A program made the translations under genes and the position numbers. 64,000 nucleotides of DNA, from positions 3,286,001 to 3,350,000 of the forward strand of contig OW818685.1 in assembly GCA_942493245.1 (NCBI GenBank), read 5' to 3'. The stretch's first letter is position 1. Every line of letters starts with the position of its first letter. The stretch comes from DAOPYU01 sp942493245 (GTDB lineage Bacteria; Sumerlaeota; Sumerlaeia; UBA8349). The notes under the pieces are model-generated. The model was not told the origin of the DNA, did not search any database, and saw only the letters and a program-made list of their open reading frames with translations. Of this stretch, positions 16,824 to 25,835 are shown one piece after another.

Positions 16824-18431
16824 CTATTCCTCCCCTTCTACCAACAGAGGGGAAAGCGGGATTCCGCTGTACGGGACTTCCGGTTTTGGAACAACTTCCG
16901 CCTCCGCCCGGGCCGCCAGGAGGGCGGCCTGCCGGTCCGCTTCCTCGAGCCGGGAACGGCGATAGAGCGTTCGCGCCATCAGCACCAGCCCGATGGCACC
17001 GGCAACAAACCAGACAATACCCATCATCATCGCATCCGAGTGGAGCAGGATGGAGAAGGCCGACAGAGGTGTCAGGATGGCCCCCAGATATTCGAATGAC
17101 GATAAATAAGCGCCATACCGTCCAGAACCGGCGAACAGGAAGACCGACCCTGCGCCCAGCCACCAGAAAAAGAGCGTCACGCGCAGCAGGGTCGGATTGT
17201 AGCGGAAACGCTTGAGCCCCAGCAACAATCCCCCGGGGAATACCACCCAGAACGGAACCGCCAGGAGGATGAAAACGAGGGTCGAGATTGAATCCCTGTA
17301 CGGGAAGGGGGAAGAAGAAGGGCCGGTATTGGCCCAAAGCAGAAAAACAGTCGCCGCTCCCCACAACAGCAACAATGTCCGGAACGTGCCCGCCGGCCCC
17401 ACGATGAACCAGTAGGAGAGGAACCGAATCGGTCGCCAGCGCAACTGTTCCTGCCGTTGACGCGCCATCAGTGGAAATTCCATCGGACCCCAGAAGTAGA
17501 GCAGACCCAGAAGGCATTCTATCGGTAACAACAGTAATGCCGGTAGTACCCCTGATATTTTCCAAAGAGTTCTCCCACTACCGCTTGAAAAACACATGCC
17601 CACTTCCCAAGCCATGAAACCAAGACACAGGATCGTGGCATAGAACTTGACCGCTCCTTCCCGCGAATCGGTCACCGGGCTGATCGCATTGCAGTTCAGG
17701 TAGAACAATAACAGACAGAACAACAGATGGAAGGTGGCGAAAACGCCCAGAAAGAAAATTGTCGAACCTCCACCGGCGACGATTTCCGTGACGATCTTCC
17801 CCATATAGAAAAAGAAGAGGTTCCCCCTCCCAGGCCATACACTCTCCAGTACCATCCATCCCACCCAGAGCAGCGCGCCTCCCGCTGCGAACCGCAGGAC
17901 TGTGGCGAAGGCTTTTGTCTTCTGTCCATGCAGCGCGACCGTCAGCGCCAGCAGGTAGAGCGGAGGCACCCCGAACACCGCCAACAAGAGCATCCCGAAA
18001 ATCGAGTAAAAGTCCACGCCCCCCAACAGATAGGAAAAGAAAAGGAACGGTACGATACAGAAAAATCCAAACAGGAATTGGGCGATCATGGAAAATAATT
18101 TTCCCCAGATCATTTTTTCCAGAGACATGCCGGACAGTTCATAGAGTTCGAACGTGTGGTTCTGAAATTCCCGGGCTGTCAGACTGTAACCGAGGAATGC
18201 AATGATCAGTCCGTAGCAGAAAAGCACCGAAAAGAGGATATTGAAGACGATCGGTCCGGCTTTTCCAGCCTCCAGGGAAGCCGAAGAGGAAAAGACCGAA
18301 ATCCCCTCGGCCAGCAGGAGCAGACCGAAGAACAGCCCCACAAAGGTCTTGTTGCGCAGCCACTGCGTCAAGTCTTTGTAGAGCATGGCATTGTCGCCGA
18401 GCGCGGCGGGTTTGAGGCGGTCAAACATCAT
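16824..18431 (-). CDS. ABC-2 type permease, paralogue 2
   Basis: 535 residues, about ten to twelve membrane segments, starting with an amphipathic N-terminus (MFDRLKPAALGDNAMLYKDL). It is a tandem paralogue of the gene immediately upstream (18482-20110). The two share the first 45 or so residues almost exactly, the FELYELSGMSLEKM segment and the C-terminal ARTL region, and diverge in the middle. With the ABC ATPase upstream it would form an exporter, probably as a heterodimer. An alternative start three bases downstream matches the paralogue better. Confidence 0.85.
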   Translation of the reverse strand: MMFDRLKPAALGDNAMLYKDLTQWLRNKTFVGLFFGLLLLAEGISVFSSSASLEAGKAGPIVFNILFSVLFCYGLIIAFLGYSLTAREFQNHTFELYELSGMSLEKMIWGKLFSMIAQFLFGFFCIVPFLFFSYLLGGVDFYSIFGMLLLAVFGVPPLYLLALTVALHGQKTKAFATVLRFAAGGALLWVGWMVLESVWPGRGNLFFFYMGKIVTEIVAGGGSTIFFLGVFATFHLLFCLLLFYLNCNAISPVTDSREGAVKFYATILCLGFMAWEVGMCFSSGSGRTLWKISGVLPALLLLPIECLLGLLYFWGPMEFPLMARQRQEQLRWRPIRFLSYWFIVGPAGTFRTLLLLWGAATVFLLWANTGPSSSPFPYRDSISTLVFILLAVPFWVVFPGGLLLGLKRFRYNPTLLRVTLFFWWLGAGSVFLFAGSGRYGAYLSSFEYLGAILTPLSAFSILLHSDAMMMGIVWFVAGAIGLVLMARTLYRRSRLEEADRQAALLAARAEAEVVPKPEVPYSGIPLSPLLVEGEE

Positions 18432-18481
18432 TTAGACAATCTCTTCGGAATCCGGGCCGTACGGCCACAGTCGGCGGCATT

Positions 18482-20110
18482 CTATTCCACCCCTTCCATC
18501 GGAAGAGGCGGCAACGGATCTCCGTTGAAGGGTTGCTCTTGTCTTTCAGGAATTGCCTCCGCCGCCGTAACCACCTGAAGGGCCGCCTGCCGGTCCATCT
18601 TGTCGAGGCGGATGCGAACCGCCAGGGTTCTGGCCATCAGAATCATGCCGATCACTCCGAGGATGATCCAGATAAAGGAAAGCCCCATCGTCTCGTCCGA
18701 CGCAAAACCGACAGTCGAGGGCGAAAGGCAGGCGATGAGGGCCGAGACAGGTGTCAGCACCGAACTCAGGAAACCGAACAGCAGCGAATCGGAATGGCGA
18801 AAAGATTCCAGGAGCACGAGCGCCAGGATCATCAAGGCTCCCCCAAACCCCCACCAGAGCAACAGCGTCATGCGCATCACCACCGGATTCAGGCGGAAGC
18901 GTTTGAGTCCCAGAAGAAAGCACCCCGGCGTGGCAATCCAGAACGGCGCGGCCAGGAGCAATGCCAGAAGTCGGCGGATTCCCTCTTGAACCGACCAGAC
19001 GGGGTTCCCGATAATACTGCCCGAGAACAGATAGAGAAGTAGAGCGCTCCCCCACAAGAGCAGGATCGTGCGGAACGTGCCGGCCGGACCGGGCTGGAAC
19101 CAGTAGGTGAGAAACCGGACGGACACCCAGCGCGACTCTTTCTGCCTGCGCCGCGCCATCAGCGGAACCTCCACCGGTCCCCAGAAATAGAGTAACCCCA
19201 TGAGGCATTCGACCAGGAACACGAGGAACAGAAACGTAAAGAAGTCGTCGTCTCTTGTAACGAACACAAGAATCGGTATCAGGCCGATCAAACAGAGGGA
19301 AAACGAAGTGGCGAGAAACTTCACGGCCCCCTCGCGCGAATCGGTCACCGGGCTGATCGCGTTGCAACTCAGGTAGAACAACAACAGGCAGAATTGCAGA
19401 TGGAAGATGACAAAGGCCCCCATACAGAAAAGTGGCTCGCGCCCCCCGGAGAGAATCTCCTTGACGATCCGCCCCATATTGAAGAAGGAACCGCCTCCCC
19501 CCCGCAGGGCTATCTGGATGAAGAAGAGCAGCAACATCCAGCCCATCCAGAGGAGGAACAGGAACGCTCCCACCCGAAACAGAGTGGCCAGCGCCTTGAT
19601 CTTCTGGCTGTGCAAGGCCACCGCCAGCGAGAAGAGGAAAAGCGGGGGAACCAGGATCGCCGCCAGCAACAACACCCCCAGAATGGTGTAGAAGTCCAGA
19701 CCTCCCAGCAGGTAGGAGAAGAACAGAAACGGCACAATACAGAAGAAGCCAAAAAGGAACTGGGCCATCATGGACAGGAACTTGCCCCGGATCATTTTTT
19801 CGAGCGACATGCCGGAGAGTTCGTAGAGTTCGAAGGTGCGGTTCTGGAATTCTTTAGCAGTCAGACCGTAACCGCTGAAGGCGATGATCAGGCCGTAAAA
19901 GAAAAGAACCATCAGGAGGATGTTGAACACCACCGGTCCCGCTTCCCCGGCCCGTGTCGGCAGCGAGGTAACAAAGACCGAAACCCCCTCGGCCAGCAAA
20001 AGCAGACCGAAAAAGAGTCCCACGAAGGTTTTGTTGCGCAGCCACTGCGTCAGATCCTTGTAGAGCATGGCATTGTCGCCCAGCGCGGAAGGTTTGAGTC
20101 GGTCAAACAT
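18482..20110 (-). CDS. ABC-2 type permease, paralogue 1
   Basis: 542 residues with many hydrophobic segments. It starts two bases after the ATPase stop, so translation is probably coupled. FELYELSGMSLEKMIRGK after the second helix is the coupling-helix-like region shared with the paralogue downstream. The substrate is not evident; operon company (MoxR, DUF58, VWA) suggests an envelope-related cargo. Confidence 0.87.
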   Translation of the reverse strand: MFDRLKPSALGDNAMLYKDLTQWLRNKTFVGLFFGLLLLAEGVSVFVTSLPTRAGEAGPVVFNILLMVLFFYGLIIAFSGYGLTAKEFQNRTFELYELSGMSLEKMIRGKFLSMMAQFLFGFFCIVPFLFFSYLLGGLDFYTILGVLLLAAILVPPLFLFSLAVALHSQKIKALATLFRVGAFLFLLWMGWMLLLFFIQIALRGGGGSFFNMGRIVKEILSGGREPLFCMGAFVIFHLQFCLLLFYLSCNAISPVTDSREGAVKFLATSFSLCLIGLIPILVFVTRDDDFFTFLFLVFLVECLMGLLYFWGPVEVPLMARRRQKESRWVSVRFLTYWFQPGPAGTFRTILLLWGSALLLYLFSGSIIGNPVWSVQEGIRRLLALLLAAPFWIATPGCFLLGLKRFRLNPVVMRMTLLLWWGFGGALMILALVLLESFRHSDSLLFGFLSSVLTPVSALIACLSPSTVGFASDETMGLSFIWIILGVIGMILMARTLAVRIRLDKMDRQAALQVVTAAEAIPERQEQPFNGDPLPPLPMEGVE

Positions 20111-20112
20111 GA

Positions 20113-21045
20113 TTAAAACGTCCCTTCCGTAATCTGAATGAAAACGTCTTCCATAGACATGGTCCGCGGACGGAACTCGATGACCGGGAACCCCTCGTTC
20201 ATCATGTCGCGGATGAGAGCCGGCACGGTGGCGCGATCTTCGGTGTATTCGAACGTGAGCGAGCCGTTTTCCTCAATGGAGACCGCCGTCACCCCAGGCC
20301 GTTCCATCAGGAACCGCTCGACCCCCTCGGCCCATTCCGTCCCCAGCAGGCGGACGTGGATCTGGAGGGTCGGTTGCAGGCCCCGCTGGATTTCCTCGAA
20401 ACTGCCGTAGGTGATCTTGCGCCCCTTGTCTATGACCAGAAGGTGGTCGCAGAATTCGGACAGTTCGCTCAGAATGTGCGAACTGACAAAAATCGTTTTG
20501 CCCATCTCGGCCAGGTTCTTGATCAGGAAACGCAACTCGATACGGGCGCGCGGGTCCAAACCGGCGGCCGGTTCGTCCATGACCATGATCTTGGGATCGT
20601 TGATGAGCGCCCGGCCCAGGTTGAGCCGCTGGCGCATCCCCTTGCTGAGCGTCTCGACGAACTTATCCTCGATATGGACCAGACCGGTGAAGTCCATGAT
20701 CTGGTCAATGCGTTTGGGGCGCACCGTCGGCTCGACCTCGTAGGCCCGCGCGTAAAATTCGAGGTAGTCGCGCACATTCATCATCGGATACACCCCGAGA
20801 TGGTCGGGCATGAAACCGACCATCCGCCGGATGGCGTAGGGGTTTTCAAAGATGGAAACGCCGTCGAGGAAAATTTCGCCCACGGTGGGATTTTCCAGTG
20901 TGGCGATGGACCGCATGGTGGTGGTTTTGCCCGCCCCGTTGGGACCGACAAATCCGCAGATCTTCCCCTTGGCCAGGTGGAAGGACAGGTCGTTGACCGC
21001 CACCGTGTTCCCAAAGACCTTCGTCAGTTTTTCCACACGCAGCAT
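20113..21045 (-). CDS. ABC transporter ATP-binding protein
   Basis: 310 residues. Walker A is GPNGAGKTT, the signature motif is LSKGMRQRL, Walker B is IMVMDEPAAGLD and the switch His is in VSSHIL. The C-terminal 80 residues form the extra domain usual in ABC-2 (CcmA/NatA-like) ATPases. It energises the two permeases encoded downstream. Confidence 0.96.
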   Translation of the reverse strand: MLRVEKLTKVFGNTVAVNDLSFHLAKGKICGFVGPNGAGKTTTMRSIATLENPTVGEIFLDGVSIFENPYAIRRMVGFMPDHLGVYPMMNVRDYLEFYARAYEVEPTVRPKRIDQIMDFTGLVHIEDKFVETLSKGMRQRLNLGRALINDPKIMVMDEPAAGLDPRARIELRFLIKNLAEMGKTIFVSSHILSELSEFCDHLLVIDKGRKITYGSFEEIQRGLQPTLQIHVRLLGTEWAEGVERFLMERPGVTAVSIEENGSLTFEYTEDRATVPALIRDMMNEGFPVIEFRPRTMSMEDVFIQITEGTF

Positions 21046-21154
21046 ACGTTATTCCAATCTATGGATTCAATCTTGCGTCCACGATTTCGAGATTCTAAGC
21101 CCCCGGACGCGAAGCGATTCCGGGGAGTTCAATGGATAAACTCACTTCCCTGCC

Positions 21155-22960
21155 TCACACTTGCGGCCCGAAGGCTCCGACCAGAGCGTGGCGGTGTTTT
21201 CCGTCCTTGATCTTCAGGCCCGCCTGTTCCGTCGGCAGTTGACCCTCGAAAAATACGACGTAATGTTCCTCCAGAGAATTTCGTAACGGTCTGTACAATT
21301 GCTCCTGGCGTTCCAGAAATTCTTTTTCATCGGCCGCAAGGAAACGGTCCAGTACGTTTTTCGCCGCCTCTCCTTCCAGCCGTTCCAGCGCGGCTTTTCC
21401 CCCTTTGGGAATAGCCCCAGTTGTATAAACGCCCCCGCCGGAAAACACCAAAACACCCTGAATCGGATTCTCGAACCCATTCTCCACGGCATTCTCGGTG
21501 GGCTTGAAAATCAACCGCTCGCGGGTGGACCACGGCATTACCGTATAATAATGGAACGGAACCTGGGGAATGAACAGTCCATCGGTCAACTGCCGCTGCT
21601 GGTTCTGGAGCGTCATGTCGTACTGCTGATCCCCCGCCACGCCCAGTTCCATTGGGAAAAAGGCCGCCTCGCGGTCGAACGAGAAGCCTCCAAGAGGATA
21701 CAACCCGGAGAAAAGCAGGTGGCGCGAGAATGTGACGGCGCTGTCAGTCCCCTCGTCCAGGATCGAAATCGAGAACGTTCCGCCTTTTCGAGAAAATCCC
21801 TTGGTGGCCAGGAAATAGCCGGTGATGAGGAGACAGAAAGCGATCGAGAAGGCCGGCAGGCTGAGTATCAACATGCGGATGCGCTTCTTGCGCCGCCAGT
21901 AGAAGTAGTTGACCGGTCCCGCCACGACACAGAAAAGTGTCGCCAGAATCAGCCCACCCGAACGTCCCAGAACGTCCGACTCGATCATAAAGGGGAAATT
22001 GTCATTTGCTCCCATCCCGGAGTATCTATTCCAGACGAGCATGCTGGCAGGCGGGTTGCCGGAAAGCATTTTCCACTCTTTGGGTATCTGGCCGAGAGCC
22101 GTCAGAACCGGGCTCGTCCGATACTCGATTTTCCCCAGGAGGCGCAGTTCCGTCCGGGTCTCGGAGGCTCCATATACAATCAGATGTCCGCCGACATTGA
22201 CCCACTGAATCAGGGCCGCGCGCGCCTCGACCGAAAGCGTCTTGTAGGCGTCGCTGCTGACCAGGACAACCATGAAGGGCGTGTAGCAGAGCCAGTTGTC
22301 AGGCAATTGGTTCGGCTCGACTTGCGAGACAAAATTGGGCTTTTTCGGTGTTCCGGAAGATGAGGGATATCCCGGCATGGGCGGACCCATACCTCCCGGA
22401 TTCTGTCCCTCCGGATGCTCGATCGCATCGGAGAAATCCTGCATCTGTTGCTCGCTGGCCCACTGCGGCATGGGGGCGATGTTCAGAAACATTTTAGCCT
22501 CGGAATCCGACTGGCTGTCCTGAGCGCTACGTCCAGTGGAATCCACACAGAGTGCGGACACCCCGAAGTGCCCCCCCCAACCGACCGCCCCGAGCAATGC
22601 CAGATCATAGGTCCGCTGCGCGCCCGGTCCCAATTCCTTTTCGACAAGATGGGTCCTCCCACTGGAACCATAGTGCAAACTTCCCGACAGTTTGAACCCC
22701 ACGGCTCGCGCATCGGGGTTTTCCACCGTCACACGCGTCCAGACATAGGGTGAAGTGTGGCTATGGCCTACTCCCTGAACGGAAACTTTCAGTTCCGCCC
22801 GCGCCAATCCCGGAAGCGCCATCAGGGCCAGCGCCAGAGAGAAAAGTCGGCATACCGCCCAGATGCCCCTGGAACGACAGTGCTTCCCGTTCTCAGAAAA
22901 AACCATCTCCCGCTCGGGATCCCCCCCCGTCATCCCTTCAATCGCATGATACCGTCTCAT
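21155..22960 (-). CDS. Exported/membrane protein of the MoxR-ABC operon, unknown function
   Basis: 601 residues. A signal peptide (hydrophobic core about 39-49, ALA-type cleavage after LARA) leads a periplasmic region. Residues 215-260 look like a glutamine-amidotransferase-like fold (VVLVSSDAYKTL, VNVGGHLIVYG). Two membrane segments flank a basic loop (RRKKRIR) near 345-390. The start overlaps the MoxR stop (ATGA at 22960). GATase-like and VWA proteins with this pattern recur in MoxR operons of Planctomycetes and Verrucomicrobia; no catalytic residues are evident. Confidence 0.7.
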   Translation of the reverse strand: MRRYHAIEGMTGGDPEREMVFSENGKHCRSRGIWAVCRLFSLALALMALPGLARAELKVSVQGVGHSHTSPYVWTRVTVENPDARAVGFKLSGSLHYGSSGRTHLVEKELGPGAQRTYDLALLGAVGWGGHFGVSALCVDSTGRSAQDSQSDSEAKMFLNIAPMPQWASEQQMQDFSDAIEHPEGQNPGGMGPPMPGYPSSSGTPKKPNFVSQVEPNQLPDNWLCYTPFMVVLVSSDAYKTLSVEARAALIQWVNVGGHLIVYGASETRTELRLLGKIEYRTSPVLTALGQIPKEWKMLSGNPPASMLVWNRYSGMGANDNFPFMIESDVLGRSGGLILATLFCVVAGPVNYFYWRRKKRIRMLILSLPAFSIAFCLLITGYFLATKGFSRKGGTFSISILDEGTDSAVTFSRHLLFSGLYPLGGFSFDREAAFFPMELGVAGDQQYDMTLQNQQRQLTDGLFIPQVPFHYYTVMPWSTRERLIFKPTENAVENGFENPIQGVLVFSGGGVYTTGAIPKGGKAALERLEGEAAKNVLDRFLAADEKEFLERQEQLYRPLRNSLEEHYVVFFEGQLPTEQAGLKIKDGKHRHALVGAFGPQV

Positions 22961-23979
22961 CCTTTGACTCCCGCTGGTAAAGGTTTCGAATACTCATCCA
23001 CCTGCTTCAGAATCGCTTCCATCACGTCCTGAACGCTCACCCCGTCAATCCGGGCCGAGTAGTCGAGGATCAGGCGGTGGTTCAACACCGCCGGGAACAG
23101 TTCGCGCACCGAATCGAACCCGGCCTGCACGCGCCCCAGCATCAACGCCCGCGCCCGCACCGCCGCTCCCAGCCCGATGGCCGCGCGCGGACTGCCGCCG
23201 TAGCGCACATACTGCCGGACCGGATCGGGCGCCAGCGCGCTGTCCGGGTGCGTCGCCTCGACCAGCCGGGCGATATACGCCGCCACCGGTTCGGCGATGT
23301 AGATCTCACGCGCCAGTTCGATGGCCTCTGTCAGGTCTTCGAGGCCGATCACCGGCTCCTGCACGGGCGGCGCGCCGGTGGGGCGGTTGCGGACAATGTC
23401 GCCGAGCACGGCCTCTGCCGGCCGTCCCAGGTGCAGTTTGAAGAGAAAACGGTCCACCTGCGCCTCGGGCAGGGGGTAGGTTCCCTCCAGTTCGATCGGA
23501 TTTTGCGTCGCGATGACAAAGAAGGGCCGGGGCAGGGGGCGTGTCTCGCCCATCACCGTCACGGCGCGTTCAGCCATCGCCTCGAGCAGGGCCGACTGCG
23601 TCTTGGGCGAGGCGCGGTTGATCTCGTCCCCCAACAGGATGTTGGTGAAAACCGGCCCTTCCTGGAAGGAAAACTCGCGCCGTCCGTCGGTCTGCTGGAG
23701 GATAAAACTGCCGGTAATGTCGCTCGGCAACAGGTCGGGGGTGAACTGAATGCGGCTGTACTGAATGCTGCACAGCCGCGCCAGTCCCTTGACCATTTCC
23801 GTCTTACCCAGTCCCGGCAAACCTTCCAGCAACACGTGACCTCCGGCCAGAATGCCGGTCACCAGGTCGCGAATCAGGTCTTCTTTACCCAGAATGACTT
23901 CCCCCAACCGCCCGGCCAGTTCCTCAAGCCGGGGCGCGACCGCCTCGACCCGCCGCTGCAACTGTTCGCTTGTCGCCAT
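22957..23979 (-). CDS. MoxR-family AAA+ ATPase
   Basis: 340 residues. Walker A is GLPGLGKTE, Walker B is ILLGDEINRA, sensor 1 is FVIATQNPIELEGTYPLPEAQVDRF and the arginine-finger region is GGSPRAAIGL. This is the standard MoxR pattern. MoxR ATPases act as chaperones for the assembly of VWA-protein partners, here encoded downstream together with DUF58. Confidence 0.96.
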   Translation of the reverse strand: MATSEQLQRRVEAVAPRLEELAGRLGEVILGKEDLIRDLVTGILAGGHVLLEGLPGLGKTEMVKGLARLCSIQYSRIQFTPDLLPSDITGSFILQQTDGRREFSFQEGPVFTNILLGDEINRASPKTQSALLEAMAERAVTVMGETRPLPRPFFVIATQNPIELEGTYPLPEAQVDRFLFKLHLGRPAEAVLGDIVRNRPTGAPPVQEPVIGLEDLTEAIELAREIYIAEPVAAYIARLVEATHPDSALAPDPVRQYVRYGGSPRAAIGLGAAVRARALMLGRVQAGFDSVRELFPAVLNHRLILDYSARIDGVSVQDVMEAILKQVDEYSKPLPAGVKG

Positions 23980-24043
23980 GCTGATAACCGTCCCTTCTTT
24001 CCAATCTTCGGAAACATCCGACTGGTTCAGATGCTCGATTCTA

Positions 24044-25387
24044 TCATTGTCCCGAGAAATACTTTTCGATCACGTTCTTCTGGCTCGGCGAGATCCGGGT
24101 CCGGCTGACCTCGGAGCCCGTCTGCGCCTCAAACTGCCGCAACGTCCCCGGGCTGAACTTACCCGGCTCGGCCTTCGGTTCCAGGGGGGTGATTCCCATG
24201 TCCACCATGTCCTGTGGACTCAGGAACTGACCCGCTAACTCCTGTTTTTTGAACTGGGCGCCCTGAGCGCGCTTTTCGTTACCCAGCGTCAGTTGCGCGT
24301 CGCCCCGGCCCCGGCTGATCCCCCCACTTCCGGGGCCCCCGTCGCCATCCGGACCATTTCCGTCTCCATTGCCATTTCCATCTCCCGACTGCCCGATCTG
24401 CCCCGGACCATCGCCGTTAATCCCGGGCATCTGTCCCATTTTGTCCCGCAATTCGCTCAGCCGCTGGCGCAGTTCCTCGCTGCTCATCCCTCCCTGCCGC
24501 ATTTGACTCACCTTGCCGGCAATTTCTTTGCGCAAAGCTGAAGGTAAACGAGAATCCTGATTCGCCATGGACTTGGCCAGATCCTTGAGCAATTCGTCCT
24601 GTTGCTGGCTCAGGTCGGCTTTCCCTTCGATATTCCCCGACGCATCTGTCAGGTTGGAAAGACTCTCAAGCGACGTCAGGGCCGCCTGCGCCTCCTGACG
24701 GCTCTGAGCCACGGCGCTCTCGATACGCTGATCCAATTCCTCCACCGCTTCCCATTTTTCCCGCGAAATTCCCTGATCGTCCTGCTGGAGCGTCTCGATT
24801 TCCTGCTGGAACTCCTGAAGCGTCTCTTCCGGCAGGATCTGCTCGCTCTCGCTCAGTTTGTCGGCCAGCGGCTGGGTGATCGAAGCCAGAATAGCTTCCG
24901 CTTGCGCGGGAACGGCCGACTGGCGGGGAGGAACAGCCAACGCCGCGGCCAGCAACAACAGGGCCGGAATGGCCCGTTTTGCATAAAACAGAAGATCCAG
25001 CCGGGGCAACCGACCCGCCAGCGCGCGCGCCGCCTCGGCGTGGACGGTCTCCGCGGGTAACAACGTCGGATTTTCCCACGCCGCCGCCACCACTCCATCG
25101 TCCCGGAAACGGTGGTCTATGATTTCGACCACCTCGGGTGGCGTAAAGAAAGCCCTCCGCTTGCGCGAGTCCACCCACGCCCACCCGAACGCCAGTGGCA
25201 ACGCAGTCAGCAGCGTCAATCCCATCAACCAGAGACCTGGCCAGAGCATTTTGAACAGGACAATCGCCGTGGCCGTCGCCACCACCGCCCATCCGCACCC
25301 CGCCAGCGCGCGATTGAGCCACACCGCCAGGTTGGCGCGCCAGGTGATGGAGCGAATCATCCCCGAAAAACCGGATGAGTCGTTCAT
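24044..25387 (-). CDS. DUF4175-like membrane protein, coiled-coil
   Basis: 447 residues from the ATG at 25387, preceded by purine-rich GGAGGGGGAAG; the open frame extends to 25495 but the leader part is not conserved in character. Two N-terminal membrane segments (about 23-55) and one near 130-150 precede a long Glu/Gln-rich helical region (SESEQILPEETLQEFQQEIE and onward). A Gly/Asn/Asp-rich low-complexity linker (GDGNGNGDGNGPDGDG) follows, then a short C-terminal domain. It is the first gene of the operon that includes MoxR, ABC-2 permeases, DUF58 and VWA proteins. Function unknown. Confidence 0.7.
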   Translation of the reverse strand: MNDSSGFSGMIRSITWRANLAVWLNRALAGCGWAVVATATAIVLFKMLWPGLWLMGLTLLTALPLAFGWAWVDSRKRRAFFTPPEVVEIIDHRFRDDGVVAAAWENPTLLPAETVHAEAARALAGRLPRLDLLFYAKRAIPALLLLAAALAVPPRQSAVPAQAEAILASITQPLADKLSESEQILPEETLQEFQQEIETLQQDDQGISREKWEAVEELDQRIESAVAQSRQEAQAALTSLESLSNLTDASGNIEGKADLSQQQDELLKDLAKSMANQDSRLPSALRKEIAGKVSQMRQGGMSSEELRQRLSELRDKMGQMPGINGDGPGQIGQSGDGNGNGDGNGPDGDGGPGSGGISRGRGDAQLTLGNEKRAQGAQFKKQELAGQFLSPQDMVDMGITPLEPKAEPGKFSPGTLRQFEAQTGSEVSRTRISPSQKNVIEKYFSGQ

Positions 25388-25835
25388 GACTGCACTTCCC
25401 CCTCCCACACGATCTCTCAGAACCGACCGATAACGATTCCCACTTTTCTCCAGTCCCTCCGAACAGAGGGCGTTCCATCTTTCTCCACAAAGCATGTCAG
25501 ATCTTCTCAGGATCGTCTTTTCCGAAACAAACCGCAGAATAGATATAGCAGATCACTTGATTCCAAGTCCGCTGACTCTTTCCAAAGATTTGAGATTTCA
25601 AACGGGGCAGGCAGATCCCCCCCCAGGCGCCCAGATTTTCTGTTCCACATTGAACCAGATTCGCTCCTCGTTTTGCAAGGCCCAAACAGCTCGGGTGTTT
25701 TAATATTTATCCTGACAAATTCAAAGAAGGGACAGGCGACAACTTGCGTCTTCCCGTCCCTTCTTCTCCATTTCGAACCCGATATCCGATCGAGTTGCCA
25801 TTGGGTCATTCAAACTGCCAGAAAACACCCAGATC
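25388..25835. other. Intergenic region upstream of the nine-gene operon
   Basis: About 450 bases between the BlaR1-like stop and the DUF4175-like start; it must hold the operon promoter, but no clear -35/-10 pair was found. A ten-base inverted repeat (25724-25733 and 25756-25765, 22-base loop) lies 71 bases after the BlaR1-like stop and may terminate its transcript. Confidence 0.4.
25724..25765 (-). terminator. Long hairpin downstream of the BlaR1-like gene, possible terminator
   Basis: Perfect ten-base arms AAGAAGGGAC and GTCCCTTCTT with a 22-base loop. On the minus strand the distal arm ends in TTCTT and is followed by TGAATTTG, a weak T-rich tail. Confidence 0.4.
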
